Assembly (NCBI RefSeq): GCF_009176305.1
Contig: NZ_BLAJ01000002.1
Coordinates: forward strand, 744,001 to 808,000
Direction of reading: 5' to 3'
Length of the DNA: 64,000 nucleotides
Source: Martinezella dioscoreae
GTDB lineage: Bacteria; Pseudomonadota; Alphaproteobacteria; Rhizobiales; Rhizobiaceae
Every line of letters starts with the position of its first letter. Positions within the stretch are counted from its first letter, which is position 1. Below the pieces are notes generated by a model. That model was not told where the DNA came from. It saw only the letters and a list, made by a program, of their open reading frames with translations, and ran no database searches. Shown one piece after another: positions 54,460 through 63,148 of this stretch. Position numbers and translations under genes: made by a program.

Positions 54460-56004
54460 CTATGCCTTCGCGCGACGGCCTTGCAGCGTCGTCCGCACGA
54501 GGAAGAGGACCCTTTCCTTGCATAAGAGAAGGATGAGGGCCGAATAGGCGAGGCCACCGACCAGGACTTCGCAGACGAGGCGTTCCGCAAGGGGCCGGTC
54601 GATCAGCGCCGACGAGATTGCCAAGACGGCGACAAGCATGCCGAGATAAGCAGCGATAGGTCTTAGGAACTGGCCGAAATATTCCAGAATGCTGAGGCCG
54701 ATCAATCGCGACACCATCCACAGCGTCACCGGCCAGAGCATCACCACTCCGAGCATGAGTCCGAAGACGACGGTTGTCACCCCATATTGGTGAAGAACGA
54801 GCACGGTGAGGATCGAGACGATGTTGCGCACCAGCTGATAGTAGAACCACCAGTCGGATCTGCCCTGGCTGGTAATCAAGGAAGCCTGGATGATGCCGAT
54901 GCCGGCCATCAGGCCGATGACGCAGAAGAAGCGAACCGGCCAAACGGCGGCAGCCCAGTGCGGCCCGAAGATCAGCGGAATGGCATCGTCGGCGACCGCT
55001 GCAAGCCCCATGAAGGCCGGAAAGGACACTAGCGAGCACCCGAAGGTCGCCATGAGGAAGGCTTCACGCACTTTGTCCTTATCATGCTGCAGTGAGGAGA
55101 GCAGCACGTGGCTGACCGAATTCAGCCCGCCCGCCACGACATTGTTGAGCATCTCGTAGAGCCGCCGGGCGAAATTATAGATACCGAGAGCAGCCGGGCT
55201 TACCAGCGTGCCGATGATCAGCTGGTCGAGATTCATGGTCTGGAGGAAGCGGTTGCCTGAGGCGAAGATGCCGTAATGCAGCAGTTCGCGCAGGCTCGAG
55301 AGCTTTACCCTGAAGCCAGGCAGCCATTTCGCCCCCCAGAAAGCGGCGATGCAGGCGGCCGCCGGTGCTGCGATTTGAGCAATCGCAAGCGCCCACAGGC
55401 CGAAACCGGCGAAAACCAGCGAAAGACAGATGATCGCCGAAACAGAGGTGGCGATCGCGGTGCGGGCCGCAGCAAGATGGAAGGACATCGTGCGGCCGAT
55501 CAGGGCATTGGGCACGATGATCATCATGTCGAAGAAGATTTTCAGGCCGATGATCAGCAGCAGTTTGACGATATCGTCATGTCCTAGCCAATGGGCGAGA
55601 AACGGCGAAAGCAGAAACAGCGCGGCATAGAGGATGGCTGCGGAGACGAAGGATAGCCAGAAGACCGTATCGAGATGGCTGCGCCGAATGGATTTCTGCT
55701 GGATCAGTGCCTCGCCGAAGGCCGTCGGGCCGAAGCCGGAGGCGAAACTGACGATGGCGAAGGCGAGCGCGACCAGGCCGAAATCCTGCGGCAGAAGGAA
55801 ACGGGAGGTGACGACGAAGACAAGGCTGTTGAGTGCCGTCGGGATAAGCGTATCCAGCGCCGACCAGAAAGCGCCCCTCAATGCGGCCCGCGACCGGTTT
55901 TCGCTTAAGTGTTCAAAGACGATTTCATCCGCTTCGGACGCTAGCAATCGCATACCTCGCCGTTTTAGATCTGCAGCGGATGCCGGAGATCCGGCGCCCG
56001 CCAT
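54460..56004 (-). CDS. Lipopolysaccharide/oligosaccharide flippase (Wzx/WzxC-like)
   Basis: A 514-residue protein with about twelve to fourteen membrane helices. RAALRGAFWSALDTLIPTALNSLVFVVTSRFLLPQDFGLVALAFAIV is the classic start of the polysaccharide transporter (PST/MOP) family, and PTAFGEALIQQKSIRRSHLDTVFWLSF is typical of the WzxC/AmsL/ExoT group. It is predicted to flip lipid-linked oligosaccharides across the inner membrane. The start is uncertain: the ATG at 55953 (MRLLASEAD) has GAGGT directly against it, and the longest frame begins at 56004. It heads the glycan trio. Confidence 0.88.
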   Translation of the reverse strand: MAGAGSPASAADLKRRGMRLLASEADEIVFEHLSENRSRAALRGAFWSALDTLIPTALNSLVFVVTSRFLLPQDFGLVALAFAIVSFASGFGPTAFGEALIQQKSIRRSHLDTVFWLSFVSAAILYAALFLLSPFLAHWLGHDDIVKLLLIIGLKIFFDMMIIVPNALIGRTMSFHLAAARTAIATSVSAIICLSLVFAGFGLWALAIAQIAAPAAACIAAFWGAKWLPGFRVKLSSLRELLHYGIFASGNRFLQTMNLDQLIIGTLVSPAALGIYNFARRLYEMLNNVVAGGLNSVSHVLLSSLQHDKDKVREAFLMATFGCSLVSFPAFMGLAAVADDAIPLIFGPHWAAAVWPVRFFCVIGLMAGIGIIQASLITSQGRSDWWFYYQLVRNIVSILTVLVLHQYGVTTVVFGLMLGVVMLWPVTLWMVSRLIGLSILEYFGQFLRPIAAYLGMLVAVLAISSALIDRPLAERLVCEVLVGGLAYSALILLLCKERVLFLVRTTLQGRRAKA

Positions 56005-56179
56005 TGCCGCTTCGCCATCATTCGATGGAGCAGGACGGCGTGTTGGATGCTTGATCTAGGCCAGCCCCTCGATTTGTCTAGAGAGAATTGTTGCATTGCA
56101 ACATTGCGTTGCTGAAAGTGATCTCGCGATCAAGGCAAACGCGAATTTTATCACTTCAGAGCGGCGAAAAGCGCCGCCT

Positions 56180-56809
56180 TCACTGCGCGGCCGAGCGGAC
56201 TCTTGGCTCGTCCCATTCGATTTCGGGAGCAGCATCGGCTTCATCCAGAGGCTCGTTCATCTCGTAAAGATAGCCTTCGAGCATGTCGCAGGCGCGTTCG
56301 TTGGCGCCGATCTTGGCTTCCGTTTCGCTGATGGCGGTGGCGATCGCCTTGATGCGGGCGCGCAGCATGTGTCCGACCACGTCCTTGCCGGGGCGCTTAC
56401 CGAGCCGGTCGAGATGAAGGCCGATGCGATTGGAGTGTCGCTCGAGCTCGCTCTTGCTGAAATTCGCCTTGCGAATTTCTTCCAGAAGGCTCGCTCGCAT
56501 CTTGGCGACCGGATCGAATGTGCCGGGTTCCCGCTCGTCCAGCACTATCTCGGTAATCAGCTTTTCGATGGCGACCAGCGCCTGCAAGTCGACGGCATCG
56601 GTCAGTTCGACGTCATAGCCGGTATCGTCGAACACCTTGCGGCGAACGGGGTCGAGAAGAAGCTCGTAGGCCTTCTGCAGCTGCGCGAAAGCGTCGGTAT
56701 CGCCGCCGGAATCCGGATGGGCTGCCTTCGCGCGCTTGCGATAAGCCGCCTTGATCTGCTCTTCGCCCGCATCGCGCGCAACGCCGAGAATATCGTATGG
56801 ATCAGTCAC
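56180..56809 (-). CDS. J-domain (DnaJ-like) co-chaperone
   Basis: A 209-residue protein with an N-terminal J domain (residues 3-68): DPYDILGVARDAGEEQIKAAYRKRAKAAHPDSGGDTDAFAQLQKAYELL. The essential HPD is present at about 30-32. The remaining 140 residues are helical and charged, with no zinc finger or CTD, so it is a class C J protein that stimulates a DnaK-type chaperone for an unknown client. The start is GTG with AGGAG 7 bases upstream. Confidence 0.9.
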   Translation of the reverse strand: MTDPYDILGVARDAGEEQIKAAYRKRAKAAHPDSGGDTDAFAQLQKAYELLLDPVRRKVFDDTGYDVELTDAVDLQALVAIEKLITEIVLDEREPGTFDPVAKMRASLLEEIRKANFSKSELERHSNRIGLHLDRLGKRPGKDVVGHMLRARIKAIATAISETEAKIGANERACDMLEGYLYEMNEPLDEADAAPEIEWDEPRVRSAAQ

Positions 56810-57141
56810 TCCAACTCCTGCCGCCGCTTGTTCCTGTTTTAAGGCCTGGCCGCTGATATCGCCCGCGCGGTTTAAATGTCCCGCCCGGCCGTTTCAATCG
56901 GCTCCGGCGCTATTTGTACCATCACAAAGGCAGAGTTTGGACAAAAAGAGTCCTATGTCAAAGGCGAGCAGCCTCTTCTGTGGAAATTCAGCATCTCAAA
57001 TCGTTCGGTCGAGCGCGACTGCTTGAGCCGGCAGAGTTGACAATGGTCAGCCTTGTGGAACGTCGGCGTCTTTTGGTGACATAACGGCAATCGGCCCGCT
57101 TCGTCGACGGAAGCGGGCCGATCATTCACTGCCTCAGATGC
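56810..57141. other. Intergenic region ending in a terminator
   Basis: These 332 bases between the J-domain gene and htrA-type gene hold no supported frame. They must contain the leftward J-domain promoter. The hairpin at 57090-57122 belongs to the protease gene. Confidence 0.6.
57090..57122 (-). terminator. Hairpin after the HtrA/DegP gene
   Basis: ATCGGCCCGCTTC (57090-57102) pairs perfectly with GAAGCGGGCCGAT (57110-57122). On the minus strand it follows the protease stop by about 20 bases, then TGCCGTTATG. Confidence 0.7.
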
Positions 57142-58641
57142 TTAAGCCGCCGAGAACGGCACGGCGACGAAGGTCTTGTTGCCGTCGCGCTCGATCAGAA
57201 GCAGCACGGATTTGCGACCATCCTTGCCGGCCTTGGCGACGGCCGTCTGCACCTCATGGGCGTTATGCACCGGCTGGTCGTTGACCGAGACGATGATGTC
57301 GCCGGTCTGGATGCCGGCCGCAGCGGCGGGCTTGTCCGGATTGACACTGGCAACGACGGCGCCTTCGACACCATGCGGCAGATTCAGCTGCTCACGCACA
57401 TCCGGTGTGAGGTTGGCGAGGCCGACACCGATGCTTGGCTGGTTGGACGGCTGCACCTTGCCGTCGCCAGCGTCGTTGGCAGCCTGCTTGCTGTCGTCAT
57501 TGCCGCCGATGGTGACATTGACGTCCATGCTCTTGCCGTCGCGCCACAGTGTGACCGAACGCTTTTCGCCGGGGGAGAGATCGGCGACCAGCCGCGACAG
57601 ATCCTTCGGCGTCTTGACGGCCTCGTTGCCGACGGCGGTAACGATGTCGCCGCTCTTGATGCCGGCGCGTGCGGCTGGCGTATCGTCATTGACGCTGGCA
57701 ACGAGCGCACCCTGGGTCTGCGAGAGGCCCATGGCATTGGCGATATCCGAGGTCACCGGCTGGATGGCGACGCCTAGATAGCCGTGATCGATCGAGCCGT
57801 TCTTCTCGAGCTTGGCGACGATCGCCTTGGCCTCGTCGGAGGGAATGGCAAAGCCGACGCCGACGCTGCCGCCATTCGGCGAGTAAATAGCGGTGTTGAT
57901 ACCGACCACATTGCCTTCGCGGTCAACCAGCGGCCCGCCGGAGTTGCCGTGGTTGATGGGCGCATCGATCTGGATGAAATCGTCATAGGGGCCGCTGTGC
58001 AGGTCGCGACCGCGGGCCGAGACGATGCCGGCGGTAACGGTCGTGCCGATGCCGAAGGGGTTGCCAATCGCCAGAATCTGGTCGCCAAGCTTCAGCTTGT
58101 CGGAATCACCCCAGGCGATTGTGGCGAGCGGCTTCGGCGCGTTGATCTTCAGGACGGCAAGATCGGATTTAGCATCGGCACCCAAAAGCTTGGCGGGCAG
58201 CTCGGTGCCGTCATCGAGCGTCACCTTGATGTCGACGGCGTTCTGAATGACGTGGTTGTTGGTGACGATGACGCCGTCCGGGCTGATGATAAAGCCGGAA
58301 CCGAGCGCCATGGCGCGCTGGTTCTGTTGCTGGTGCGGCATCTGCTTCGGGAACGGGATGCCCTGATTTTCGAAGAATTGCCGGAACTGCTCGTCCATCG
58401 GCGAATTGCTTTCGGCACTGGTGTCGGTCGCCTTCATGGTGGTGGTGACGGTGACGACGGCCGGTTTATCGGCGTCGACGATCGGAGCGAAGGAGCCGCC
58501 GGGCGCGATGATGCCGGCCGGCTCTGCCGCCGAGGCGAGGGTTGCGGATGTGCTGAAGGCAAAAGGCAATGCGCCGGCGCCGACGATGATAGCGGCACCG
58601 ACGATGGCGGCTGTGCGATGTTTGCGGAGAAGAGAAGGCAT
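57142..58641 (-). CDS. Periplasmic serine protease Do/HtrA (DegP-like)
   Basis: A 499-residue protease-chaperone. An N-terminal membrane/signal segment (TAAIVGAAIIVGAGALPFAF, ending near ASAAE) directs it to the periplasm. The trypsin-like domain has the full triad: His130 (VVTNNHVI), Asp160 (AKSDLAVLK) and Ser234 (NHGNSGGPLVD). Two PDZ domains follow (about 285-375 and 405-490; GIKSGDIVTAVG and GIQTGDIIVSVN). A Gln-rich loop at 102-110 corresponds to the LA loop. The family degrades damaged periplasmic proteins. I found no obvious RpoH-type promoter. Confidence 0.94.
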   Translation of the reverse strand: MPSLLRKHRTAAIVGAAIIVGAGALPFAFSTSATLASAAEPAGIIAPGGSFAPIVDADKPAVVTVTTTMKATDTSAESNSPMDEQFRQFFENQGIPFPKQMPHQQQNQRAMALGSGFIISPDGVIVTNNHVIQNAVDIKVTLDDGTELPAKLLGADAKSDLAVLKINAPKPLATIAWGDSDKLKLGDQILAIGNPFGIGTTVTAGIVSARGRDLHSGPYDDFIQIDAPINHGNSGGPLVDREGNVVGINTAIYSPNGGSVGVGFAIPSDEAKAIVAKLEKNGSIDHGYLGVAIQPVTSDIANAMGLSQTQGALVASVNDDTPAARAGIKSGDIVTAVGNEAVKTPKDLSRLVADLSPGEKRSVTLWRDGKSMDVNVTIGGNDDSKQAANDAGDGKVQPSNQPSIGVGLANLTPDVREQLNLPHGVEGAVVASVNPDKPAAAAGIQTGDIIVSVNDQPVHNAHEVQTAVAKAGKDGRKSVLLLIERDGNKTFVAVPFSAA

Positions 58642-58903
58642 GGCAAAAGTCCCTTGCGAGATCGTTGGCGGTTTGGCAGCCCGTCCATATCGGGGATGGG
58701 CTGCGATTGGTCCGCGTCAATTTTGCGAGCGACTTCGTTTCCCATTTTTTACTACGGGAAGCAAAGTATAGATTTGAATTGGCGCTTGGTGTTAATATGA
58801 TCCGCAAATTAACTTTTACAAATTAAATATTGATCATGTTTTTATTGCAAAATTTTAAGATATTACATGAATTTAATGTTGGACGGCCGGAAATTTTCCA
58901 TAT

Positions 58904-59581
58904 TCAAAGCTGCGCTGCCGGCCAACGCTTGAGGGCCTCTGTTCCAAGCTCCGTCAGCGCGTAGATGCCGCGGTCGATGCGCTCGAACCAGCCATAGACA
59001 TTATCCCTTAGAATTTGTGGGGCCTTCGGTGCCGCTTCGCGCATATCCTTAGGGCGCTGCACGCCGTTTTCGATAGCGGCGGCGCAGGCAAGGGCCTGTT
59101 GGCGGTAGGCGGTCATGATCGGCTTGCGGGTGCTGCCGCCGAGTGCCGGGTCACCCTTGCGCCGGCGATGTTCCTCGACAAGGCGCGATCTGCGCCGTGT
59201 GTTCTTGCGCGGCATTGGCGCGATGGGGCTGACGACGATATCCACGACGTCGTTGTCCGATACGGCGAGCATGCCAAAGCCCAGCCGGCGGCACAAGTCG
59301 CGGAACCGGCGATCGCCTTCCCGGCCCTTTCCCTTCTTCGAGACGCGGGCGGCGATCCAAACTTCATCGCTGGCAGCTGCGCGATCCACCGCCTGCAGGA
59401 TGAGTTCGAGATTAAAGGTCATCTTCAGTTCGCAGATGACCACGACCGGCGGCTCGCCATCAGTCACTCCAACGAGGTCGCAGCCGCCGATTTCGCCTTT
59501 CACCGCATAGCCGGCGGCTTCGAGAAATGACTTGATGGGGAGATAGAGCGCCGTTTCCAAATCCGCCTCCGGGCTTTGCAT
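58904..59581 (-). CDS. DUF2161 protein, PD-(D/E)XK nuclease-like fold
   Basis: A 225-residue protein. The N-terminal half has a restriction-endonuclease-like core: Asp35 in GGCDLVGV and Glu51-Leu-Lys53 in VVVICELKM, spaced as in PD-(D/E)XK enzymes, with QAVDRAAASDEVWIA after it. The C-terminal part (about 145-225) looks like a winged helix (AIENGVQRPKDMREAAPKAPQILRDNVYGWFERIDRGIYALTELG). This matches DUF2161, often labelled putative phosphodiesterase. No substrate is known. It stands alone, with no methylase or defence gene beside it. Confidence 0.82.
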   Translation of the reverse strand: MQSPEADLETALYLPIKSFLEAAGYAVKGEIGGCDLVGVTDGEPPVVVICELKMTFNLELILQAVDRAAASDEVWIAARVSKKGKGREGDRRFRDLCRRLGFGMLAVSDNDVVDIVVSPIAPMPRKNTRRRSRLVEEHRRRKGDPALGGSTRKPIMTAYRQQALACAAAIENGVQRPKDMREAAPKAPQILRDNVYGWFERIDRGIYALTELGTEALKRWPAAQL

Positions 59582-59672
59582 GTCCGGACAAGGTTAGCCG
59601 ATTCGGTTAACCAGACGGTCGATAAAGGTGCGAAGCGGGTCTTGCTGCAAAGGCGAATATTGCAGGCGTGTG

Positions 59673-59700
59673 AAAAAAAGGGCCGATGGCGAGGCCCCTC
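59673..59700 (-). terminator. Rho-independent terminator of the phosphorylase gene
   Basis: On the minus strand GGGCC and GGCCC (59697-59693 with 59684-59680) form a short stem followed by seven T residues. It lies 12 bases past the stop at 59712. Confidence 0.75.
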
Positions 59701-59711
59701 TCACGGGTAGC

Positions 59712-62700
59712 TTACGCCTTGAAATCCAGCTTGACGTCGCAGGCGCCGATCGAAGCCGGCAACAACGGCTTGCGGATGCGCTGCCCGAATTGCCGCTTGA
59801 AACCGAAGATATTGCCGATGAGGCTCTTGGTATAGAGGCCGGGGCCGCTCGAATAGATGCGCCAGCCGCCATCGACGGCGATATCGCCTGCCTTGACGCG
59901 CGCCCATTCCGCGGAAGCCTGATAGCGGTCGTCGAAGGCCGCATCGCTGCTGCTGAAATAGGTATTGCGCTGGCGCAGCGACGCATGTTCCACCCGGCCG
60001 CTGACTGCGATCGGGTTGGCAAGTGCCAGTGCTGCCCATACGGCCTCTGCATCGTCTTCAAGCGCCAGGGCTTCGCAGTATCGCAGATGCGCATGCACAT
60101 ACATGAGTCCGATCTCGCGGCCGAAGAACGACGAGGATTCGGCACGCCGGAAGAGCTTTTCTGGGCCGCCGGAATAGGTCGCCGGCTTTTCCATCAATCG
60201 GACGCCATCCGGGAACAGCAGGTTCTCGCGGATGATCTTCATATGGACATGGCGCTGATCGGGCGTGAACAGGCCGCCGATCATCGGCTGCGTCATCGCG
60301 ATCAGCGAATAATGCAGGCCCGTGCGCGTATCCTCTGGATGCAGAAGCAATTCGACGCCGTCATGGCTCGGATCGAAGACGCCATAACCGGCAACGATGC
60401 CGTCACGCATCAGGAGCCGGTTGAAATCGGCGCGCATGGCGACCGCGGTCGCTTGCAGCGACTGCGCTTCCTCGTTGCGGCTGGCGAGCGTCAGGATATT
60501 GGCGTAGCGCACCAGCTGTTCGTACAGGAGTGAAACGGTCCAGCTGCTGACCATCCAATCGCGCAGATGCGGGTCGGCCGGCTGCAGGCTGTCGTTCCAG
60601 TCGCCCTCGCCGTAGCGGATGAGGCTCGTGCCCGGCACGAAGCGGCTGCGTACGGTGCCTAGCAGTTTTTCGATGTGATCGGAGATCGTCGCGCGTTCCA
60701 AAGTCAGCTGCATGGTGTCGTCGGCACGCCACGGCACGGTTTCTGCAAGGAAAGCGATGTCCCCGGTCGCCTCGATATAGTCGCAGAGCGCCTTCAGCGG
60801 CCAGACGACGATATCGCCGTGAGCCTCGCCGGCGCGGATGTTGGCATAGGGCTCCAACATGAACCATTGCGGCCAGTCGCCGCGATCGCGATACTGCTCG
60901 GAAAAGAGCGTTGAAAGGATCTGCCGGACTTCTTCGTCATGCTCGTAGGAAAGCAGGAACTCGATCGGCCCCTGGCAGACGTCCCGCGTGCCCCAGGCAG
61001 CACCCGTATATTGTTCGAGCCCGTGCGGCACGCTCAAATGCACGATGGCATCATGCGCGATCCAGGGCAGCATGACCGCCTGTGCCGCCACATCGCGGCC
61101 ATCGCCCTCGATGCGCGCGCTTCGCGTTACATGGCTCCAGAAACGTTGCGCGGGTGCGAGCATCTCTTCGCTCTCGACACCAGCGCTGTAGCGCGCGGCA
61201 AGCGCTTCCGCCGCATCCGGATCGGTCATCGAGCCCGTGACGGCAAAGCGTAGTGCCTTCGTCGGGCGCGATTTCAGGGCGATGAACGGGCCGTTGCGGG
61301 TGGTGCCATCGGTATAAAGCAGCTCATCGCCGCCAACGGTTTCGAAGGCATCCGGGGTCGACGTGACGAGGTGATAGCCGGCCTTCGGGTAGCGATCCCA
61401 GAGCCAGGACGGTTGAGGCCGGAAGGAGATGCGCTTGCCTACCGTATCGATTGCGATGTTTGCCACGGCTTCATAGTCGCGCTCGCCAAGAACGATATGG
61501 CCGAAGACGAGGAAACGGCAGGGTTCGCCCTCCACCGAAACGCTCCATTGCATGGCCGGATCGTCGCCGGAGGCGATTGCCGATACGGTGATGGTGCGAC
61601 CGGGGAGCTTGTAGATCCACTTGGTATCGCTGAGCCCCATTTCGAAGGCGGCGGGCACGCCGAGTAGGCGCCAGCCGTCGCCAAGGTCGACGAGAATGCG
61701 CAGGCCGCTCGATCGCGTCAGATTGTAAGGGTCGCGGGAAACGGAGAACAGCTTGTGGAAGGAGGTGTTGCCGATGGTCAGCTGCGCGGCGAAGATGCCC
61801 TGCATCCAGCAGGTGGCAGCCAACGTCTGGTCATCGAGCAGCATGTTCTGGCCGCTGCGAACGATGGCGCCGTGGCGGCGAGCCACTAGGCGCTCTTTTT
61901 CCTGGAGCACGATGTGCCTGTTGTGCGCCCCATCCGGTACGAAGAAGGAGATCAGCTTTCCATCGGCGTGCTCCTCCAACATCCGCTTCGGATAAAGCGC
62001 GTCGATGGCGGCCTGATCCAGGCTGCCGCTCTCAGCAAGGGGGGCATCCTGAACGAGACTGCGTGCCGATTGAGCGGCAGCAATCGTGTCGATCGCCAAT
62101 TCGCCCTGAAGTTTCGGCAGGCCATCGAGGTGGGCAAGATCGGCATCGCTGGAAGCAGCCGGATGATCGGCGATGAAGAGGCCGAAGAAGGTCGTTGTGG
62201 CGGCGCCACCTACTGCGAGCGAAAGCGGCTTCGACTGGATTGTCGGGCAGGCGACCTCATGCTGGCGGCGGGCGCTCGGCAGGCTGGCGCCGAAATCCGG
62301 CACCATGACGCCATCATTGCTCTTGGAGGGCACGAGGAGCTGGATGGCATCGGTCGCGTAAGCCGCGGCACCCTCAAGGCAGCCTTGCGCGAGCCACGGA
62401 TTTCGCCCGCCGCCCTGCTTGAGATTCTGCCTGACCATAATGACAGGGCCGAAGGCGGCATGGGTGGCGATGTGATGGTCGATATATTGTGAGGCATAGG
62501 CCTCGCTGTTCATCAGGAAGCCGCGATCGCCGAGGCCGACATCCTGAACGAGGATGAGATCAGCCGAAAGCATCGCGTTGGTGCTGTTTTCCAGCGAAAT
62601 TTGCCAGAACCATGCGGTCTGGCTCGGATGCAGCCGGAGGCTGACGGTGTGTCGTACGCCTTCCGTTTCGCCGCTCCAGGAAAAGCCGCTCTTGCCATGG

Positions 62701-62972
62701 CCGAACTCTACCGTGGCTTTCGGGCCGACGATTTCGGCCGTCGCCGGCTTAGGCCCGCCGATGCGCAGATAGAGCCGGCCAATACCGCCATACACAGGCG
62801 ATCCGAGCACCTGATTGATCATGACGCCGCCCTGCTGGTCGGCAAAGTCGATCGAAAACAGTGTGCCGTTCGGCAGCGCCGAAGCCGAAAGACCGGCGGT
62901 ATTGGCGAGCGTGATAAGGCCAAGTTCTTCGCGGCGGGGCGTTTGAAAGCTGCGATTGGTGTCCGAGGACAT
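59712..62972 (-). CDS. Large glycoside phosphorylase-like protein (GH94/GH161-type)
   Basis: A 1086-residue protein without a signal peptide. The N-terminal half (about 10-600) is beta-sandwich-like. The C-terminal half is an (alpha/alpha)6 barrel with GAAWGTRDVCQGPIEFLLSY, GDWPQWFMLEPYANIRAGEAHGDIVVWPLKAL and RYGEGDWNDSLQPADPHLRDWMVSS, in which GDWND holds the catalytic Asp of GH94-type phosphorylases. The length is closer to GH161 (beta-1,3-glucan phosphorylases) than to cellobiose phosphorylase. It probably phosphorolyses an oligosaccharide in the cytoplasm. It lies after a GH2 gene on the same strand. Confidence 0.78.
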   Translation of the reverse strand: MSSDTNRSFQTPRREELGLITLANTAGLSASALPNGTLFSIDFADQQGGVMINQVLGSPVYGGIGRLYLRIGGPKPATAEIVGPKATVEFGHGKSGFSWSGETEGVRHTVSLRLHPSQTAWFWQISLENSTNAMLSADLILVQDVGLGDRGFLMNSEAYASQYIDHHIATHAAFGPVIMVRQNLKQGGGRNPWLAQGCLEGAAAYATDAIQLLVPSKSNDGVMVPDFGASLPSARRQHEVACPTIQSKPLSLAVGGAATTTFFGLFIADHPAASSDADLAHLDGLPKLQGELAIDTIAAAQSARSLVQDAPLAESGSLDQAAIDALYPKRMLEEHADGKLISFFVPDGAHNRHIVLQEKERLVARRHGAIVRSGQNMLLDDQTLAATCWMQGIFAAQLTIGNTSFHKLFSVSRDPYNLTRSSGLRILVDLGDGWRLLGVPAAFEMGLSDTKWIYKLPGRTITVSAIASGDDPAMQWSVSVEGEPCRFLVFGHIVLGERDYEAVANIAIDTVGKRISFRPQPSWLWDRYPKAGYHLVTSTPDAFETVGGDELLYTDGTTRNGPFIALKSRPTKALRFAVTGSMTDPDAAEALAARYSAGVESEEMLAPAQRFWSHVTRSARIEGDGRDVAAQAVMLPWIAHDAIVHLSVPHGLEQYTGAAWGTRDVCQGPIEFLLSYEHDEEVRQILSTLFSEQYRDRGDWPQWFMLEPYANIRAGEAHGDIVVWPLKALCDYIEATGDIAFLAETVPWRADDTMQLTLERATISDHIEKLLGTVRSRFVPGTSLIRYGEGDWNDSLQPADPHLRDWMVSSWTVSLLYEQLVRYANILTLASRNEEAQSLQATAVAMRADFNRLLMRDGIVAGYGVFDPSHDGVELLLHPEDTRTGLHYSLIAMTQPMIGGLFTPDQRHVHMKIIRENLLFPDGVRLMEKPATYSGGPEKLFRRAESSSFFGREIGLMYVHAHLRYCEALALEDDAEAVWAALALANPIAVSGRVEHASLRQRNTYFSSSDAAFDDRYQASAEWARVKAGDIAVDGGWRIYSSGPGLYTKSLIGNIFGFKRQFGQRIRKPLLPASIGACDVKLDFKA

Positions 62973-63101
62973 AAGCGTGATCTCGCTGATTCATGGATCG
63001 GATGAGGGGCACTAGATCACAAGGCGGCGCCCGATCATAGGAGGCAATTCGCCATTCACCAGCGCAATCTTTTGTGACGGCTTACGGAAAATACAGGCGC
63101 C

Positions 63102-63128
63102 GATCCGGCGCAATGCGCCGGATCTTTT
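63102..63128. terminator. Hairpin between GH2 and phosphorylase genes
   Basis: GATCCGGCGC (63102-63111) pairs perfectly with GCGCCGGATC (63115-63124) with an AAT loop. TTTT follows on the plus strand and ATTTTCC on the minus strand, so it can terminate leftward transcription from the GH2 gene. Confidence 0.75.
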
Positions 63129-63148
63129 CTGTGGGAGAGCACCCGGTG

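Noticed and set aside
58790..58850. Additional CtrA boxes in AT-rich DNA upstream of the HtrA gene
   Set aside because: Several TTAA tetramers occur, but none is separated by 7 bases.
58642..58903. A heat-shock (RpoH-type) promoter upstream of the HtrA gene
   Set aside because: No CTTG-type -35 element with proper spacing to a -10 could be found on the minus strand. The region is AT-rich but not diagnostic.
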